A DNA stretch of 64,000 nt from assembly GCA_964036275.1 (NCBI GenBank), contig OZ038437.1, positions 15,222,090-15,286,089 on the forward strand. The letters are read 5' to 3'. The position numbers were made by a program, and so were the translations under genes. The stretch comes from Litoditis marina (Eukaryota; Nematoda; Chromadorea; Rhabditida; Rhabditidae). The notes under the pieces were generated by a model. It ran no database searches. It worked only from the letters and a program-made list of their open reading frames with translations, and had not been told where the DNA came from. Shown in pieces: positions 31,614 to 45,700 of the stretch; the first letter of the stretch is position 1, and each line of letters begins with the position of its first letter.

Positions 31614-34382
31614 ATGTTGTTGCTTATTGTGTTCTCTCTTTTCTCTCTCATTCTTGCTGAGAATATGTGCATTGATGGAGAAATTTATATGGAAGGCACG
31701 GCTGATGAAAATAATTTGGATATGCCTTCACTAAATACAACAAAATTGATAACTCATCCGAAAAACGGAACGCTCAAGGTAAGTTTTCACAAACACTGTA
31801 TCCCGTCCTGGGAAGACTACAATTTGCACCAGCTTCAATTTGTGAGAGAGAGAGAGAGAAGCATTCTGAAGCAGGGTCAGGAAAAAGTAAGGTGGGGACG
31901 ATTTTACCAATTTCTCGCAGGGCTTTCACGACGTGACTAATGCGAATGCGCAGGACGAAAAATCATGTCAATTACGTTACTTTGATATATATACAGGTTT
32001 CGGACCAGTTATGGCCTGTGTTATCTTGACACTCAAATCGCCACAAATACCGCTTTGGTGTGTCGTAGTTTATTATTGCAGGCAGTCGGCAACAAATTGT
32101 GTGGTTTTCGCATCGAAGCGAAAGAAATTCCATCGTGTTCGGGCCCGGTCAGCGTGAAGTTTGTTGCCGTCGACGCCGAAAAAAGGGTGATTATTAGCTT
32201 TTTCAGAAGTTTCCACATACCAGTATCTCATAAATAACAATCTCAGAACACATTATCTTCCTTCAATCATTCGCACTTAATTTGTTTTTCGCTTTCCACA
32301 GAAGCTTCTAGGTTCGAGAGGACCACTTCTATTTTCACATTTTTCAGGACGGATCCTATTGTACGGCTTACGAACGTCACGCGATTTGCGTTTGTGATTA
32401 TTTCGCTTGTAACAGTGTGGACGGAATGCTTTGGGTGAGTTTTGGGAAATACTAAGGTATATAATATACGTTTAATTGTTTTGTGTAACAAACTTGTAGC
32501 TGAGCTAGAAAAACCTACAAAATTTGTAGAGTGACAAAATCGTTTCTATAATTGCAAACATCATCGGTCCAGAGAGAGAATGAATATTAAATAACTGCCA
32601 CTTGAGTTAAACAACTCACGAGTGTACCTCACACACGTCGTTCTGTACATAAAAGGTACTTACCAAATGCTCTAGTGCGTCGAACATTACAGGAAATTGG
32701 AACTTTTGCCTCGTTTCGAGAGGAACATGACGTTGTATTCCCGGATCCAGATGGTGAACCGCTACTGTAAGACGTTCTTCTTTCATATACGAGAGAGGAT
32801 GAAACTCCACTAATTTGACTCGATCTTAAGTGTAATAAGAACAAAAAAGACTGAACAAACATAATCAAATCTGTTTACTGTAGGTGTAGACGATCAATTC
32901 ATTTCCACGTACTCAACTCCTTTCAGCCACGTTAACGTAATCTTCATCAGCCTGACTAAACGGTCACAATTCTAATTACAACGTACGACCGAGGTCAAAC
33001 TCGAAAAAAGATGAGGAGCTTTGACGTTTTACCTACTGTCTTCCAAAACTGATTTTTCAGCACGCTGCGCAACCGAGAATGGACAACTTTCAATTGTCTT
33101 CAGCGTATCTATGAATACTCGCGAGGACGTGAGTGCCCCTTCTCTTTATTTAGGAACATTTTATTTGAGCCCCCTCCCCCCCCTTTTTTTGTTTCAGCCA
33201 AAATAAGTCCTGTGTTCCGTTCACCTCCCACCATGGAGAGGTGAAAGTAGTCGTCGCCAACGGAAAGGCGGGAGGGTAGTGTATACTGACTTTCCGCCGA
33301 ATCCAAAGCTTGCCGGTTAAATGCACTAATAGCGCAGTGGTTAGCGCCCTGCTAAAATATTTTGCTCGCAGGTTCAATTCCGGCATGAGACATAAATTTA
33401 TGAACTTAGCCCTCACTATACATTTCAGCGTGCTGAAAAATACAGGCTCCGTTTCAACTAAGAATCAGTAGGGTGAAGGTGATTGTTAATGATTTCCAGG
33501 CATGTTACTTACCCCCAAATTACGTAGTAAGTTTTTTTGTACGGCGAGGGGCGAAAGTAAAAAAAATTTCCTTATTCAGAGCGTGTATCATTTGAACTGA
33601 ATGGTTGTTTGACTGAACGATGAATCAACTTGGAGTACGAACATTTTGCTCACTTATCGCCTTTTCTTTCATCTTTCTTCTGGAAAGCTCAGTCCGTGCG
33701 TAGAACGACATTTCACACTGATCTCATTAGCACCAATCTGAATTTCGTTCATGAATCCATATTCAGGAAAAATCCTAGAAGAGTCGAGACCCACTGCCAA
33801 TTGTGGTCTGTCCTACTATCATTCACAGCCCCAGTGAGTTTGTTAGTTCTACTGATTTTCTCGACCAGGTTGAATTATCTTTGCTATAAAATGGTGAAGT
33901 TGCGTACCACAGTTCATATTGCTACTTTCTCCTGAATAACCGTCTTCTCAATAGTCTTCTAGCTAGAACAACTTTCAGACTCATGACTCATCAGTATCTG
34001 TTTCGACATAAAATATGTTTTATCCCATCGGGCTTCAGTTTTCGAAAAATGCCCAAATTTTCCGGATCGATATACAAATCCTCATGTTTCGCTCTATTGA
34101 AAATATCGAGATTCGTTCGAATACAAAGTTTTGTACCGCATAGGCGTTTTTTCTCCTTTGCGTGTTTTCGTGAAAATGGTTTTTCAGATTCCAACCCAAC
34201 GCAACTGAGGTGGAAATTTTGAAAAAGAGAGGAGAGACCGAGTTCCCCCTGCCCGAAGTCTGCCCGAAATCGCCGACTCCTTCACCATCGCCACCGGTCC
34301 CGACCTGTCCCCCGCCCGCCGCGTGTCCCGTTTGTCCCGTTGCAAAATCGTCTACCAACAACACCGTTTCGATCATTGCTTG
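31614..34382 (+). pseudogene. receptor-PTP-like paralogue 3, ectodomain exons only
   Basis: Exon 1 is 31,614-31,778 (signal peptide MLLLIVFSLFSLILAENM, CIDGEIYME). Exon 2 is 32,082-32,186 (AVGNKLCGFRIEAKE...VDAEKR). Exon 3 is 32,348-32,434 (DGSYCTAYERHAICVCDYFA). Exon 4 is tentatively 33,061-33,104 (HAAQPRMDNFQLSS). Exon 5 is about 33,731-33,778 (TNLNFVHESIFRKNP) and lacks a GT where paralogue 1 has its donor. Exon 6 is 34,188-34,382 (FQPNATEVEILKKRGETEF, then a Cys/Pro-rich stalk, NNTVSIIAW). All correspond to exons 1-6 of the gene at 17,487. The transmembrane and phosphatase exons are not found downstream; only repeats follow. Probably truncated or decaying, although an expressed ectodomain cannot be excluded. 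Confidence 0.65.
33248..33420 (+). mobile_element. MITE carrying a tRNA-like sequence, copy 2
   Basis: Begins TAGTCGTCGCCAACGGAAAGG and ends CCTCACTATA, matching the ends of 3,340-3,536 in inverted orientation. The core TAGCGCAGTGGTTAGCGCCC, then TTTTGCTCGCAGGTTCAATTCC, corresponds to A and B boxes of a tRNA promoter. Lies in an intron of paralogue 3. Confidence 0.65.
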
Positions 34383-36589
34383 GTACGTTTAACTTTGTAA
34401 TTGTATTGGTCCTTGGATAATAGAAGGCAAATAAGTAATCATTTGGGGCGTACAAAAGCAATAAAAAACTCAGAAAGATCAAACTGAAACCACTACGATC
34501 TCACCATGTTCAAACTACAACTCCCAACGAATGATACGAGATCGTCTCACCGATTTCGCAACATTACTTTACTGACCGATGTTTGCATAAATTCCAAAAC
34601 TTTGCGACTATCTATACTTTTTAGGGTGTTTGGAGCCAGAATTGTTCTATGGAATCAGCTTTAAATCTCTCCAATGATATTTCCGAATGAAGTTTTTCTA
34701 AAGAACTTTTTCTCAATAGAGAATTCCTGAGCTCTTGGTTTCATCGTCGTTCGTTTTCCTGTTCAAAAACGCGTTTGCTCAGTCTAGTCTGAGAGCGGAC
34801 TGGAATTTCTGACAGGTTCGCTCACGTCTGTAAACGCGAAAGAGTTTTCAGTCAGGTTTGGCACGTTTTGGAAGGGAAACTGGTAAAGGCTGGATCAAGA
34901 AAATCTTTCATACTTGAAAAGGGACCAACAAAATACAAGTAGGAAGACTAGCTTGAGACTAGTATCGTTTTGTAGTTAAATCTGTGAAATTATTAAGAGA
35001 TGCACTACATCAGGATTTAGGAACACAAAGAGAAAACAGGAGAACATTTTACTCTCAATGCCCCCCCCCCCCCAACTTCTCGTTTTAGCTGAAGTCAGTC
35101 CTCTGGTACTTTCACATTCCACCGTGGGGGGTGAAAGTCACATCTCACATGGCTCCGTTTTGACCAAGAATCCGATGGGTGGGGGCGATGGTTAAATATT
35201 GCCAGGCATGTAACTTTGCGCCCCCCCCCCCCCATTTACGTTAGTGGGAGATGTTTCTACAATGTCGACATGTGAAATTTTCCCGGAAAACAGAACCGGA
35301 AAGTTTGCTCTGGTTTTTTCACTATTTTATATACTAGTCCGAATTGGACAATCTACAAATAATTTGAATTCTATGAATTTTTATTTCTCCATCAACTTTT
35401 TCGACTTTGTATAAATTTCATCATTCTCTCTTTTGTCGTTAGCAACGGAACGTTTTCATACTTGTCTGTAAACGCCAACGAGTTTTCAGACAGGTTTGGC
35501 ACGTTTGAAAACAGAAACTGGAAATGTCTCGGTAAAATAGTATTTCAGACTCTAAGAGGGACCAACAGAAAATAAATATGAGTTTTAGCTTGCGACCAAT
35601 GTTAGCAATTTCATCTGCGAACCATCACTCAAAATCACAATGCAAAAATACACAAGGATCGAACTACTAACACTGAGAAAACAGAGCAGGACCTCATGGA
35701 CTCGTACCGTTCTGGTGGTTTAACTGACTCTTTGAGTATATATTTCGATCTAAAGAATTTCCGTCCACTCGAAAATTGTTTAAACTATTTTCATAGCTTT
35801 CTACGTATAGGAAAAAAAAGTTGTTCATCTCCCCCTTTCCTGTTAGAAACGCCACGTCATCTACCGTCTGTAAACGCGAACTTTTTTTCTAACAGGTTCT
35901 GCACTTAGCTATGCAGGACTGATGGAAAATCTGGAAAACTAGAATCTTCTGGACTGAGAGGGACCAAGAAAGAATGAAGCCTCCAGTTCTTGTGCTCCGT
36001 CAGTGTTTTTGTAGTTTGATCCCGATTATTCATTTTGAGCTATTCATTCGGAAGTTTTGCGATGTTTGATTGATACAACTACAACTAAGATTTAGAACTC
36101 AGAATAACTAGCAGTTTGTAGCAAAGTTATGTGCCTTGCACAAATTATATCACCTTCGCTCTTCTCGTTAGAAACGCCACGTCCTCTACCTGTCTGAAAA
36201 CACCAACGAGTTTTCAGACAGGTTTGGCGCGTTTTCAGACAGAAACTGGGAAAAACGAGAAAAAACTTTCTCGGCTTAGACGGACCACCAAAAAGCCAAT
36301 AACTGAGCTACAAACAAAATAATTTGAAATCAATAAATATTTATAGAGTGAAAACTAATGAACTGAATATATGAACAATTTCAGTGGCTAGGCCTTCACT
36401 GAACCGTTTGTGGTCATTGTATGTCCTACTAATACTAATACAGTAAAATGTATACTTCGGTTTTTCTCGGAAAATTTCATCAAAAAGTGCTGTTGGGTTC
36501 TTGAGCAAGTTAACCAGAGACTAGTATGTTATCTTGTTGAAACATAGTAAACTCACTAATTCGTTTTTCGGTTCATTTGATTGAAAAAC
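34383..36589. other. gene-free stretch of R1 repeats and C tracts
   Basis: Holds minus-oriented R1 copies at about 34,745-35,005, 35,420-35,665, 35,825-36,030 and 36,145-36,310, and a C-tract block at 35,061-35,240 with two runs of about 14 C. I looked for the missing transmembrane and PTP exons of the preceding gene and saw none. Confidence 0.55.
36189..36222. repeat. R1 central hairpin (clearest example)
   Basis: CCTGTCTGAAAA and TTTTCAGACAGG form a 12-pair perfect stem around CACCAACGAG. The same stem recurs in nearly every R1 copy, with compensating or single changes. Confidence 0.75.
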
Positions 36590-36595
36590 TTTATT
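36590..36595 (-). terminator. mks-6: AATAAA polyadenylation signal of mks-6
   Basis: TTTATT on the plus strand reads AATAAA for mks-6, 121 bp beyond its stop codon. It is conserved in the duplicate at 28,858-28,863. Confidence 0.55.
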
Positions 36596-36715
36596 TTTGA
36601 CGTTCATGTATTGAGCACAAATTCATGAATTCGAATATGCTACAAGACAGAAAGGTATACTTCAAAAAAATCGCTCAGGGATTACTGATTTAGTACATGT
36701 AGGTCAATAATATTA

Positions 36716-39700
36716 TCACTTCTTTAACGTGAGTACTGCCAGTGCAATACTACACGAGACAATATTGTTGAAGTACGGTTGAATGTGGACGGCCAAAGCG
36801 AATTGAGCATGCCTATCCGTATTCACGTGCAAGTTTAGCGAAAGAACCACCTCAGCGCAGTTCTGAAAATATATCGATTAAATGTCCGAAAGAAATCCAT
36901 ACCTTTAAATTCGCCTAGTTCATGGAATGTAGTATACTATAGTCATTCGAAGAGTCACGTGAAACATGTTAAACACAGCAGAACTCAGAAACGTGCAATG
37001 ACAAAGTGCACGGTTCCTCATTGGAATGCTAACTTTACGTGACTACTCAGTTTATTTGTAGTACAACTAGTTTTTCGTTGCAAAACTAGTCCATCAGAGT
37101 TACAAAAAAGGTTCTGTTTCATGTTCCGTTTCTCTGGTTGGTGAGGTTTTGTAAATCCTGTCGTATAACCTGAGTAGGTATGCTAGAAGATCCCGGCCCA
37201 TTAATCCCATCCTGCGTCTCCTCAAACATACGCTTTTTCTCTGCTCTTACATCTTACATCCCGCCGGGATGTTAGAGACAAGAAATAGTGAGGCAGAACG
37301 AGAGACGCAGGATGGGATGAAGGTGTTGGGATCTTCTAGCATACGTACTCTACGGTAGAGTACAATAATCCCAAAACGACCCCAAACAGCCTTCTCGCCG
37401 TGACAAATAAGAGTTCCTGAGTCGGTAACACTTTCGTCCAACAATATCCCGAAAAAGCGTGGGGCAGAAGAAAAATAAAAGATCGATAGAGGTGGGGGGG
37501 GGGGCAATAGTATCATTACACAAATTTCGTACCTTGAGTGATTCATAGGGTAATCTGATGGCAGTCGCCGTGACGGAATACGAATCTCTGAGTCGAGACA
37601 GTTTTTCCTCCACCATGTCTCCGTTTACTCCGGAGCTGTCCTGTAGAATCTCTCGCAGAAGTCTGGAAAAACTTATTTTGCTGGAAAACGCGATAATTTC
37701 TTGATGTTTTCATTGCTTGTTGGAACCGCATGAGAGATGAAAGCAATGTGTCATCGTCCCATGCACTTAGATGGTTGTATAATTTGGAAAGGAAAACATG
37801 CCCAGTCATACCACTTCATGGAAGGTTCAAACGGGAAGTGGACTTATAAAACCTGAATCTAGACGTAAACCAAAGCTAGAAGAGTTGTTTTTCAGTAATA
37901 CTTCCAGTGTTTCCTAGAGAACTGTGTAGTTTTACACGCCATTAATATACCTCGTGGGTTCACACACAAATGATAGCGACTATACCTGGAGGCCATCAGA
38001 TTCCATTGCGGGATGGCGTACTGTCGGGCTTCGTCGAATCGTAGTTTGATCTCCCGTTCGATCGATGAACGAAGTTCCACCACGGCATCCTCATTCACCT
38101 GAACAATCAATATTATGCCATTGATAAATGACGATTCACATGCACGAAAAAACTGACGATTCACAATGTAGTTTTCAGTATTTTATGGCATTTATTGATA
38201 TCAAACTTTTTTTGGTTCTCCTTAGGTCTCGTAGGGTTATTTTCAAACCTAGGTATTGAAAACACATTCCAAGAATTTCAATTTCACAAATTTCAAGGAA
38301 TCTCAATTCTCTAATAAAAATTGGCTGGATAATGATAATACTGCGAGCATTTGCCAGTTTTGGCTGAGGCACCTCGCGGCAACACATTCTCATGCCACCA
38401 CGCGGCGATTGCATTTTGATGCCACCACGCCGCAACTCACCGTCTGATAATTGATTCCGCTCGGTTGTACAGAGTCGAGATCGTGTTGCTCTTTGTCGAA
38501 CACCGGTTTCCAATCACTCGATTTCTGTAAGTTTACTACATGCAGTGTCCATTCAGCTACTCCAGCTAATTTTTAACATTCTGCTTGTTTCTGTGTGCTG
38601 TTCTCATAGTTTTTTAAAGGTTTTTTCGCCATCTTTTTTTCAGTTTTTACAAAACAACTGATTATACAAAACGTTTCGGTGTTTTCCTCTAGTAACCACT
38701 TCGTGAACTGATTTGACACGTTTAAGTAGAGAATTTGCTTCTGGCATTGAACTGATGTTTATCTGACATTACGGTTACGGTAACCGTAAACGTAAAAACG
38801 TAGATTATTGTTGTTTTATTAATATTATTATTACAACCAACCGTAAAGTCAAAGTTCATTCGACTAGGATGTGCCTGTGACTGTACATTTGCGTAGATAT
38901 TCGTCTGAGCCACCACTGTTCCAATTGAAAGAAGAGGACATTGCGCGTCTTTTAAATGGTACATATTACCTAAAAGTGTACTGGAGAAACTTGACAAATA
39001 ATACAATTCATTATATAGGTTAAATATTATAAATATTATTGTTATCTATTAGGTTCCCGTCCTTTGAATGGTACAAGTTCCCTGCAATTAGAAAAGAGCA
39101 AATAGAGTACTGGTAAATAGAGTACCGCAATTGCTACGGAAACTAATGTGTCAACCCCGAATGGATAATATGAGAAAAATCTTCGATTTATACTAGATGT
39201 GAATCACGTACGACGTAAAGAAACATCCGCAGTTATACATTCGTGTGTTGCACAATCAACAACCATTTTCATAAAACCAACCGTCACAAGGGTTGATGAG
39301 TCTCATTCCCTCGGGTAGCTTCACCAACACAAAGGCGGCCTTGTCGCCTTCGGGTAGAGCGGATCCTGCAGTAAAAACTAGTTGGAACTTGGTTATATAA
39401 CCGGACAACAGCAAAAAAGCATTGATGTGTGTCAACAGCTTTTCCTGTCTCTTCCGCTTACTTCTTCACTGTGAACCCATACTCAATGGTAACATCTAAT
39501 CTTCAGTGACCACATCGTCTTTCTTCAAGGTGGTTACTGTAAGATAAGTTTGTCGCGAATGTATGTAATTGACCTACCCAATACGAGATAACACTGAATG
39601 TGCAGCCCGAGCAGCCAGCAACAGACCAATACTGCGTGCTCTTCCTCATCACCGCAACCAATCGAAACAAACTGAAAAAATCGATAATACCTCTGGGGTA

Positions 39701-42700
39701 GATCAAATATCAAGTCCCCGAGTGCAGAAGGGGACCACACATGGAAAACCCAAAATCCCGAACTCAAAAATAAAATCCGTATTAGACCTACCTGTTCCAT
39801 AGTAGTCCAAAGATCAATAGTGCCAGGAAATAAAAGTGGATCTGCCAGAAACGGGATGTAGCTGGCAACCTGCCCAATTGTCTCAGCTGACGTCATAGGG
39901 ACAATCAGCTGTTCGATAACGGGCGGAGGGCGGATGGGTCGAAGGTATCTGAAAGAGGTAAAATACGTGAGAAAGTCACGTGACAATCACGTGACACGTG
40001 ATAATCACGTGAAACACAGATTGCTGAACTGGACGCAGGCATTGGAAAAAATAGAACACGAAAATTAGTCAATCACGTTTAACGTGAATATCACGTGAAA
40101 CATGGATAGCTGAATGAGGCGCAGGTACCTGGAAGTAGAGAAGCTTCGCGGTTAGCAAATCGCGAAGACGAGAAAACATGCAAGTCAGAGAGACGCAGAC
40201 TTATTTTAAATGTCTTCTGAGTTCAAAAAAGAATGCGTTCAGATAACTTAAAAGATGAAAGTGTTTTTGTTACCTGCATGGCAACACTCGTTTTCCGTTG
40301 ACATCCGTTACCAGTGCCACGAATCGTCTATCTTCGAATGAGTTGGAACAGGATTTGGTCCACGAGAGGCATTGAGACAACATCTGAGAGATAGTCAACA
40401 TCATTTATACGCCTAGTTAGGCTGATCACAAGAAAGTTGTAGTTTGATTTGAACATGCGTCATTATTAACGAAACTTCGCTGACAAAGAACGCGATCAAA
40501 TTACAAGCACAGTGGAATAACTATGAGTAAAACGTGAGACGGCTCAGTTTTAACTGTTGTTTATCAGCCTGCGTCTCCTCAAAACATATGCTATTTTCAT
40601 GAGTAAAATTTGTCACGGCAGCGACATTGCCGTCTCAATTCCGACTCAGTCGGCGGGGGCCGAGTCAGTGAGTTCTCAGAGTAAGGCGGCATCAACTGTA
40701 TGGGCTTGTTGCGTGAAAATGTTTGGGCTGCTATTCGGTGTAAACTTTTCGTGCTCAATCTCTCATCGTAGCACTGATCAAACTACATCTTATACTGCGT
40801 ATGAAAATAAAGCTAAAACTATATTTTGATCACTCAAAGATATTAATCTTCCATGATAATCTTCTTACATTCACCCGATTGGCTAGGCGCTTCTTTGTTG
40901 AAGTATTCAGTAACTACTGAAACTCTGAAACTACTACTGTTTGCTTTTTAACCAAAACTTATACTGAACGACTAATCTTATGATTCTGATCAAAGTACAG
41001 CTCTGAATTGGCTACTACTGACCTTTTCCGTTTCCACAGATTCCCTACTCGGTGGGGGAGCGGATCTAGGTGGAATGATAGGCGGGTCCATGGCTATCAA
41101 CAGCTTGATATACGGAGACGGCTCGGAGGTACTGGAAATATACATATTTGGTTAAACATTATGGATTGTGAACCCCGAAGAAATACCCAAAAAATTTACA
41201 ATAGGAATCTAGATTTCTGTGATCAGAAATGATAATCCATTTGGTTGTGTTTGCAGTTAAAATCTGCTGTATTCCAGGAAAACTGTTTTCAGCGGATACA
41301 ACCTCTTAACATAATTAACTTTTGCAGTGTACGTGTGTGTTAGATTCGTAGTTTCTTATCCAGCACTTGTCCAGTTCCAGTTTTCTGCAACTTTTTGTTT
41401 AATTATTTTGAGAACACCAACTTGTATCCAGTGATGAAGAGTGGTGTTTGGATACGTAGCCCGCCATCGATCTGAAATTATAGTTACGTCGTAAAAGATC
41501 AATTTTGCAAATTTTGTTTGAAAACGGATTGTGCAAAAATCTGATTTTTCGATGAAAAAGCTTATTTATTGAAATGCGTTTTCTCCTACTTTTTCTCTCG
41601 ATACTGGTCTCAGTGATTTTCGGTCATTCTAAAACCCACAAAAAGTGGTGACGGTGAAGAAAAATGTTGGCAAGACCCTTTCTCTTTAAATCAAAACTGT
41701 CCAAATTTGGAGATTCGAGTGCAACCTTGGACTGTTAAGATCTTATCATTGAGTTTTGAATAATTTGTAGACGATTGGGTGGGGGGTCTTAAATGAAAGT
41801 CTACCTTTCCCCTGCAGTAAATGGTCGAGAACGGGATTCTCAACGTGCCAATCAGCTGTCTTATCAGCTGTTCGTGTACCGTATTCGGCTCACGGTCGTC
41901 CGCCTCCAAGGGGGATACCATCTGGAAATGTATCGAAATTGTAGTTTGGTGTTGACGTCATAATTGGAGTTCGTTGTTTGATCTCTCTCGGTGCTGAAGA
42001 TTCTAAAATGTGAGATAACATCTGGAAATGAACTAATAAAACGTTCACAGTTCCCTTTTTCTGATTGTTTTCGTAGTTAGGTGTTTGATACTTCAATTGC
42101 ATATGCCATCTGCGAATGACGTCATATAGGGGAGATCATGCACAGTAGCGAAATCTCATGAAAAGGTAACATTTGTGCTGAACTATCCTCACCACCTCAC
42201 CCAGGCGGCGTAGCAAACTGCCCAACCTTATGAGAAGTTCATATGAGTTTCTCATGAGATACCTCATGAGCTACTCGTGAACTCCTACTGTTGTAGCATA
42301 ACAATCAATAGAATCTCATGAGAAGCTCGTACTAATAGCTCATGAGGTACCTCATGAGATTTTGTGGGGATTGCTACGCCGCCAGATTTGGGTCATTTAC
42401 AGTTTTCTCATGCATACAAAGTTGGTGTGGCCAGAATGTTTTGTTCACAATTTGCATGAACTCAATACGGTGCCATGTCTGGTTGACTGGTTGTGGGCGC
42501 GCTAGCACTCGAAACACCATGGTTCGATCCCACTCGGCGCGGTATCTTCATGCTGGACCGCATGAGCTGGTAATAAAGCTCACCCATGCCTAGTTTCTCT
42601 CTACGGACCCCTCTCTCTACGGATACTACAATGTGATCAATGTTGTAGTTGTATGAATAAAGTAACACACGGCTGAAATAGTTTCCGTAAAAGATTATTA

Positions 42701-45700
42701 TTATTATGTCTAATTTGTAGGTTGGTGTTGCAGCAGTCAGATGAAATTACACAACACAGCAAATCGATAATGCAGTATAATTTGTAGTGTTATTATGATT
42801 TATCGAATGAAACTCACGAAGTTCAGTATGATTTTTTATGTCTTTTATGTACGAACAAGTTCACCCACCTGATCGTAGATATTGATTTTCAGCTGATCTA
42901 CCACTCCCTTGAGATCTCCGGATTTGTCATGAGATACGGGTAAATGAAGAGACTGTTGCCAGTTGGGGTGGCGGCCTCCAACTACGGTAGTTGTCTCGCG
43001 GTGACCCTAGACGAGAATATCGTTTGGAAAATCGATAAATCAATAAAATTTTCAATCTTCAATGAAAAACTTGAGAACTTGGCGAGAACATATTTATTTG
43101 TGTACTTTTTTATTAGAGTACACCCTTTCTTTGAACCATAAATTCAAAGTCAAAATCAAAAATATGTTGATTTGTAATAAAGAAGTTTAAAAAGTAGTTT
43201 TCCCAAAAAAGTAGTATCTACATAACAATGCGATTTCTGTGCAAGAGAGAACTACTTCAACTTATACCAAAGACAAGTGAGTAATCTAATCGATGTTTCT
43301 TGATCTCCGCTCTACCTGGAAAGACACTTCCACCACCGGTTGGAGTGTTCCGTTTTTCCGTGTCGGTAGATTCGAAGCCGACTGCACGTTGACAACAATG
43401 CGACAGTCGGTCGGGACCGTGACCTGAAATACAGAAAAGGTTGAAAATTCAAAAGTCGAAGGTCCCTAGATTGACGCTTTGATTGTTAATCATCCTTTTC
43501 ATTCTCTTTCTAATTAACAAATGTTTTGCTATATGCCTTTTTTCTGTTGAACTGAATGAGAATGAAATTACCATGGAATTCGGAAATAAAAAAGGTAAGT
43601 TGAATTTGAAAAGGTTCATAGTTATTTGAAATGGTGGACAAAAAGGAAAACGTAAGAATCGTAACCTGCTGTCTAGCAATCTCTTTCCGCATTGGCTTCA
43701 GTTTTCTGCTGACGTCGGGTGGCCCGAAAAGACTCCCAAAGGCCCCGAAACCACTCGGAAGCGGCTCTTCCTTCACTAGTTGGTCATACGTCAACGCACT
43801 TTCGGACTCGGAATAGCGGGCAAGAAGTTTGGTTCTGAAACAAAAATGGATCAATGTCGGATTTGAATAGAATAGAATAGAATAGAATGTTTATTCGCGA
43901 TTGAACACGTGTCTTTCCACATTGGTATATGTGGCACTACAAACTATGATTGTAGATTTGGGAGAAAGATAAAAATGTAGAGTATTGTTCACTCTGTTAC
44001 GCGCTGATTGTATAGTTTGATCTCGACAAAAACCACAAACAACGAGCAAAAAGCTTGGTCCTGAAACGAAAAGTGTAACTTTCTGGATTGTGATTTGTCT
44101 GAAAACGGCGTAGTTTAGAAATTTTGATCGAAAATAAACATTGGTCAAACTACAAATACAACTTCTCACCTTATCACCGCGGCATAGGACGCAGCCGTCC
44201 GCCGATGTCCGTCTATTCCGCTTCTGTAGCCGGTAGAACCAAAACTTCGCTCCTCGGAAAACAGCAGCGACGGATCGATCTCGGATGAATCCATCCCAAT
44301 TCTGCAAAAAAAGTGTGTTTTATCAAACTGTTTTCCAGATATATCCAGTTTTTCTGTATTGATGTCACTTGTACCAATTTTCTAAATCTTTTTCTTCGAA
44401 ATTAGTGTCTGTTGATAAGCCGTGTGCAGTGTATCACCAACCCCGACCAGTCCATCAATTGCTCATTTCAATGTTCCTACAGTTCGCCGGGGAACGGGCT
44501 TGCCCAAAAAGTTCGGATACTCCAACACGCGACCTCAACACCACATTATCAACCCACCTCCGTAACTCGGCCGACTTGGCCAGTTTTCTGTTGAATCTCT
44601 TCTCGAGAACCTGAAATGAGTCATGCAAAATGGTCCTTTCCGAGACTGATAAAAATGTAAAACTTACTTAGAAGCAGAAAACTAGAGGGTGTTGAACGTT
44701 TTAAGAGTGATATTTATTTCAACATGTTCCGTGTGCACTTCAAGATGCGAAAAGTCTACTGAGAATCTAAAAAAACTATCCTCTCATGGATGAAAGAGTT
44801 ATGCTTCCATGTCTTTGGGCAAGTTTGTTTCAAATATTCAGAAGATTACATTGATTGCTTTTTTTCAAAGAATAAACAATATTACTAACCTCCCATCGAA
44901 TGTTCGATTCAAACTCTTCGTCGGAACACAGTCGAACTGCTGCGGGAATTAGAGAAAACGACTCCTGTTTTGGGGAGTGAACCTAAATTTCATAATAATA
45001 TTTACAGATGTCGAAAAACTACTTCATCTATAATATTCTGATGTGTTCTACTTCTCATAGAAAAAATAGCTCTGTTTTGGGGATGAAAATTGCAAGATTA
45101 CGGTAGTCCCCACTTTCTGATGTGTGAACTTCAAAAAACCAGATTACGGTATTTTTATTTCTGTGTGAAACGACCTACGTTCTGGAGATTGTATGTTGAA
45201 CAATTGAAAGTCTGGAATCGATAAATTTCTCACCTCAATCTCCTTTTCTGACGTGTTTTCCTCCTTTTTCTGCTGTGTCAACCACTTTACTTGACAGCTC
45301 AACGAACCTGCGGTTTTGTCCGAGTCCGGCATGTTCCTAGAAGAACCAGTTGTAAGTTGTATAGTTTATGACACTTCTGCTCGTACATCATACATACATA
45401 GAACTTTTAAAGCACGAATTTGAACATTTTGATAAGTTTCCAACATTTTTTGAAGCATCTGTCGGCATCTTTTGTCTCTGTACACCTCTTTACATAATCT
45501 GAACACTTTTAGTTAGTTCAAGCACGAGCATAGTATGTTTCACGCAAATATGTACATCTACAGTAACCTGAAAGGAAGTCGTAAGCATATTTTTGATGAA
45601 ACTTCACTCACTCTGTCTCATTGGTTTGCGTGAACTGGATCTCTGTCAGTGGTCCAGACTCCTTTTCTGCTGACAACGGAATATCGATCTGAAAAAATTG

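Noticed and set aside
33315..33385. functional tRNA gene at the A/B-box sequence
   Set aside because: The D stem and B box are present but the anticodon and acceptor stems do not pair acceptably, and the unit lies within TIRs shared with 3,340-3,536.
37360..37490. open frame reading FGILLDESVTDSGTLICHGE, similar in the duplicate at 29,610-29,720
   Set aside because: Its similarity is explained by the segmental duplication. It does not match CC2D2A, and the exon 35 to exon 36 join at 37,533/36,862 is in frame without it.
42478..42535. second tRNA-like candidate (GGTTCGATCCCAC B box)
   Set aside because: Only the B-box-like stretch is convincing; no consistent cloverleaf seen.
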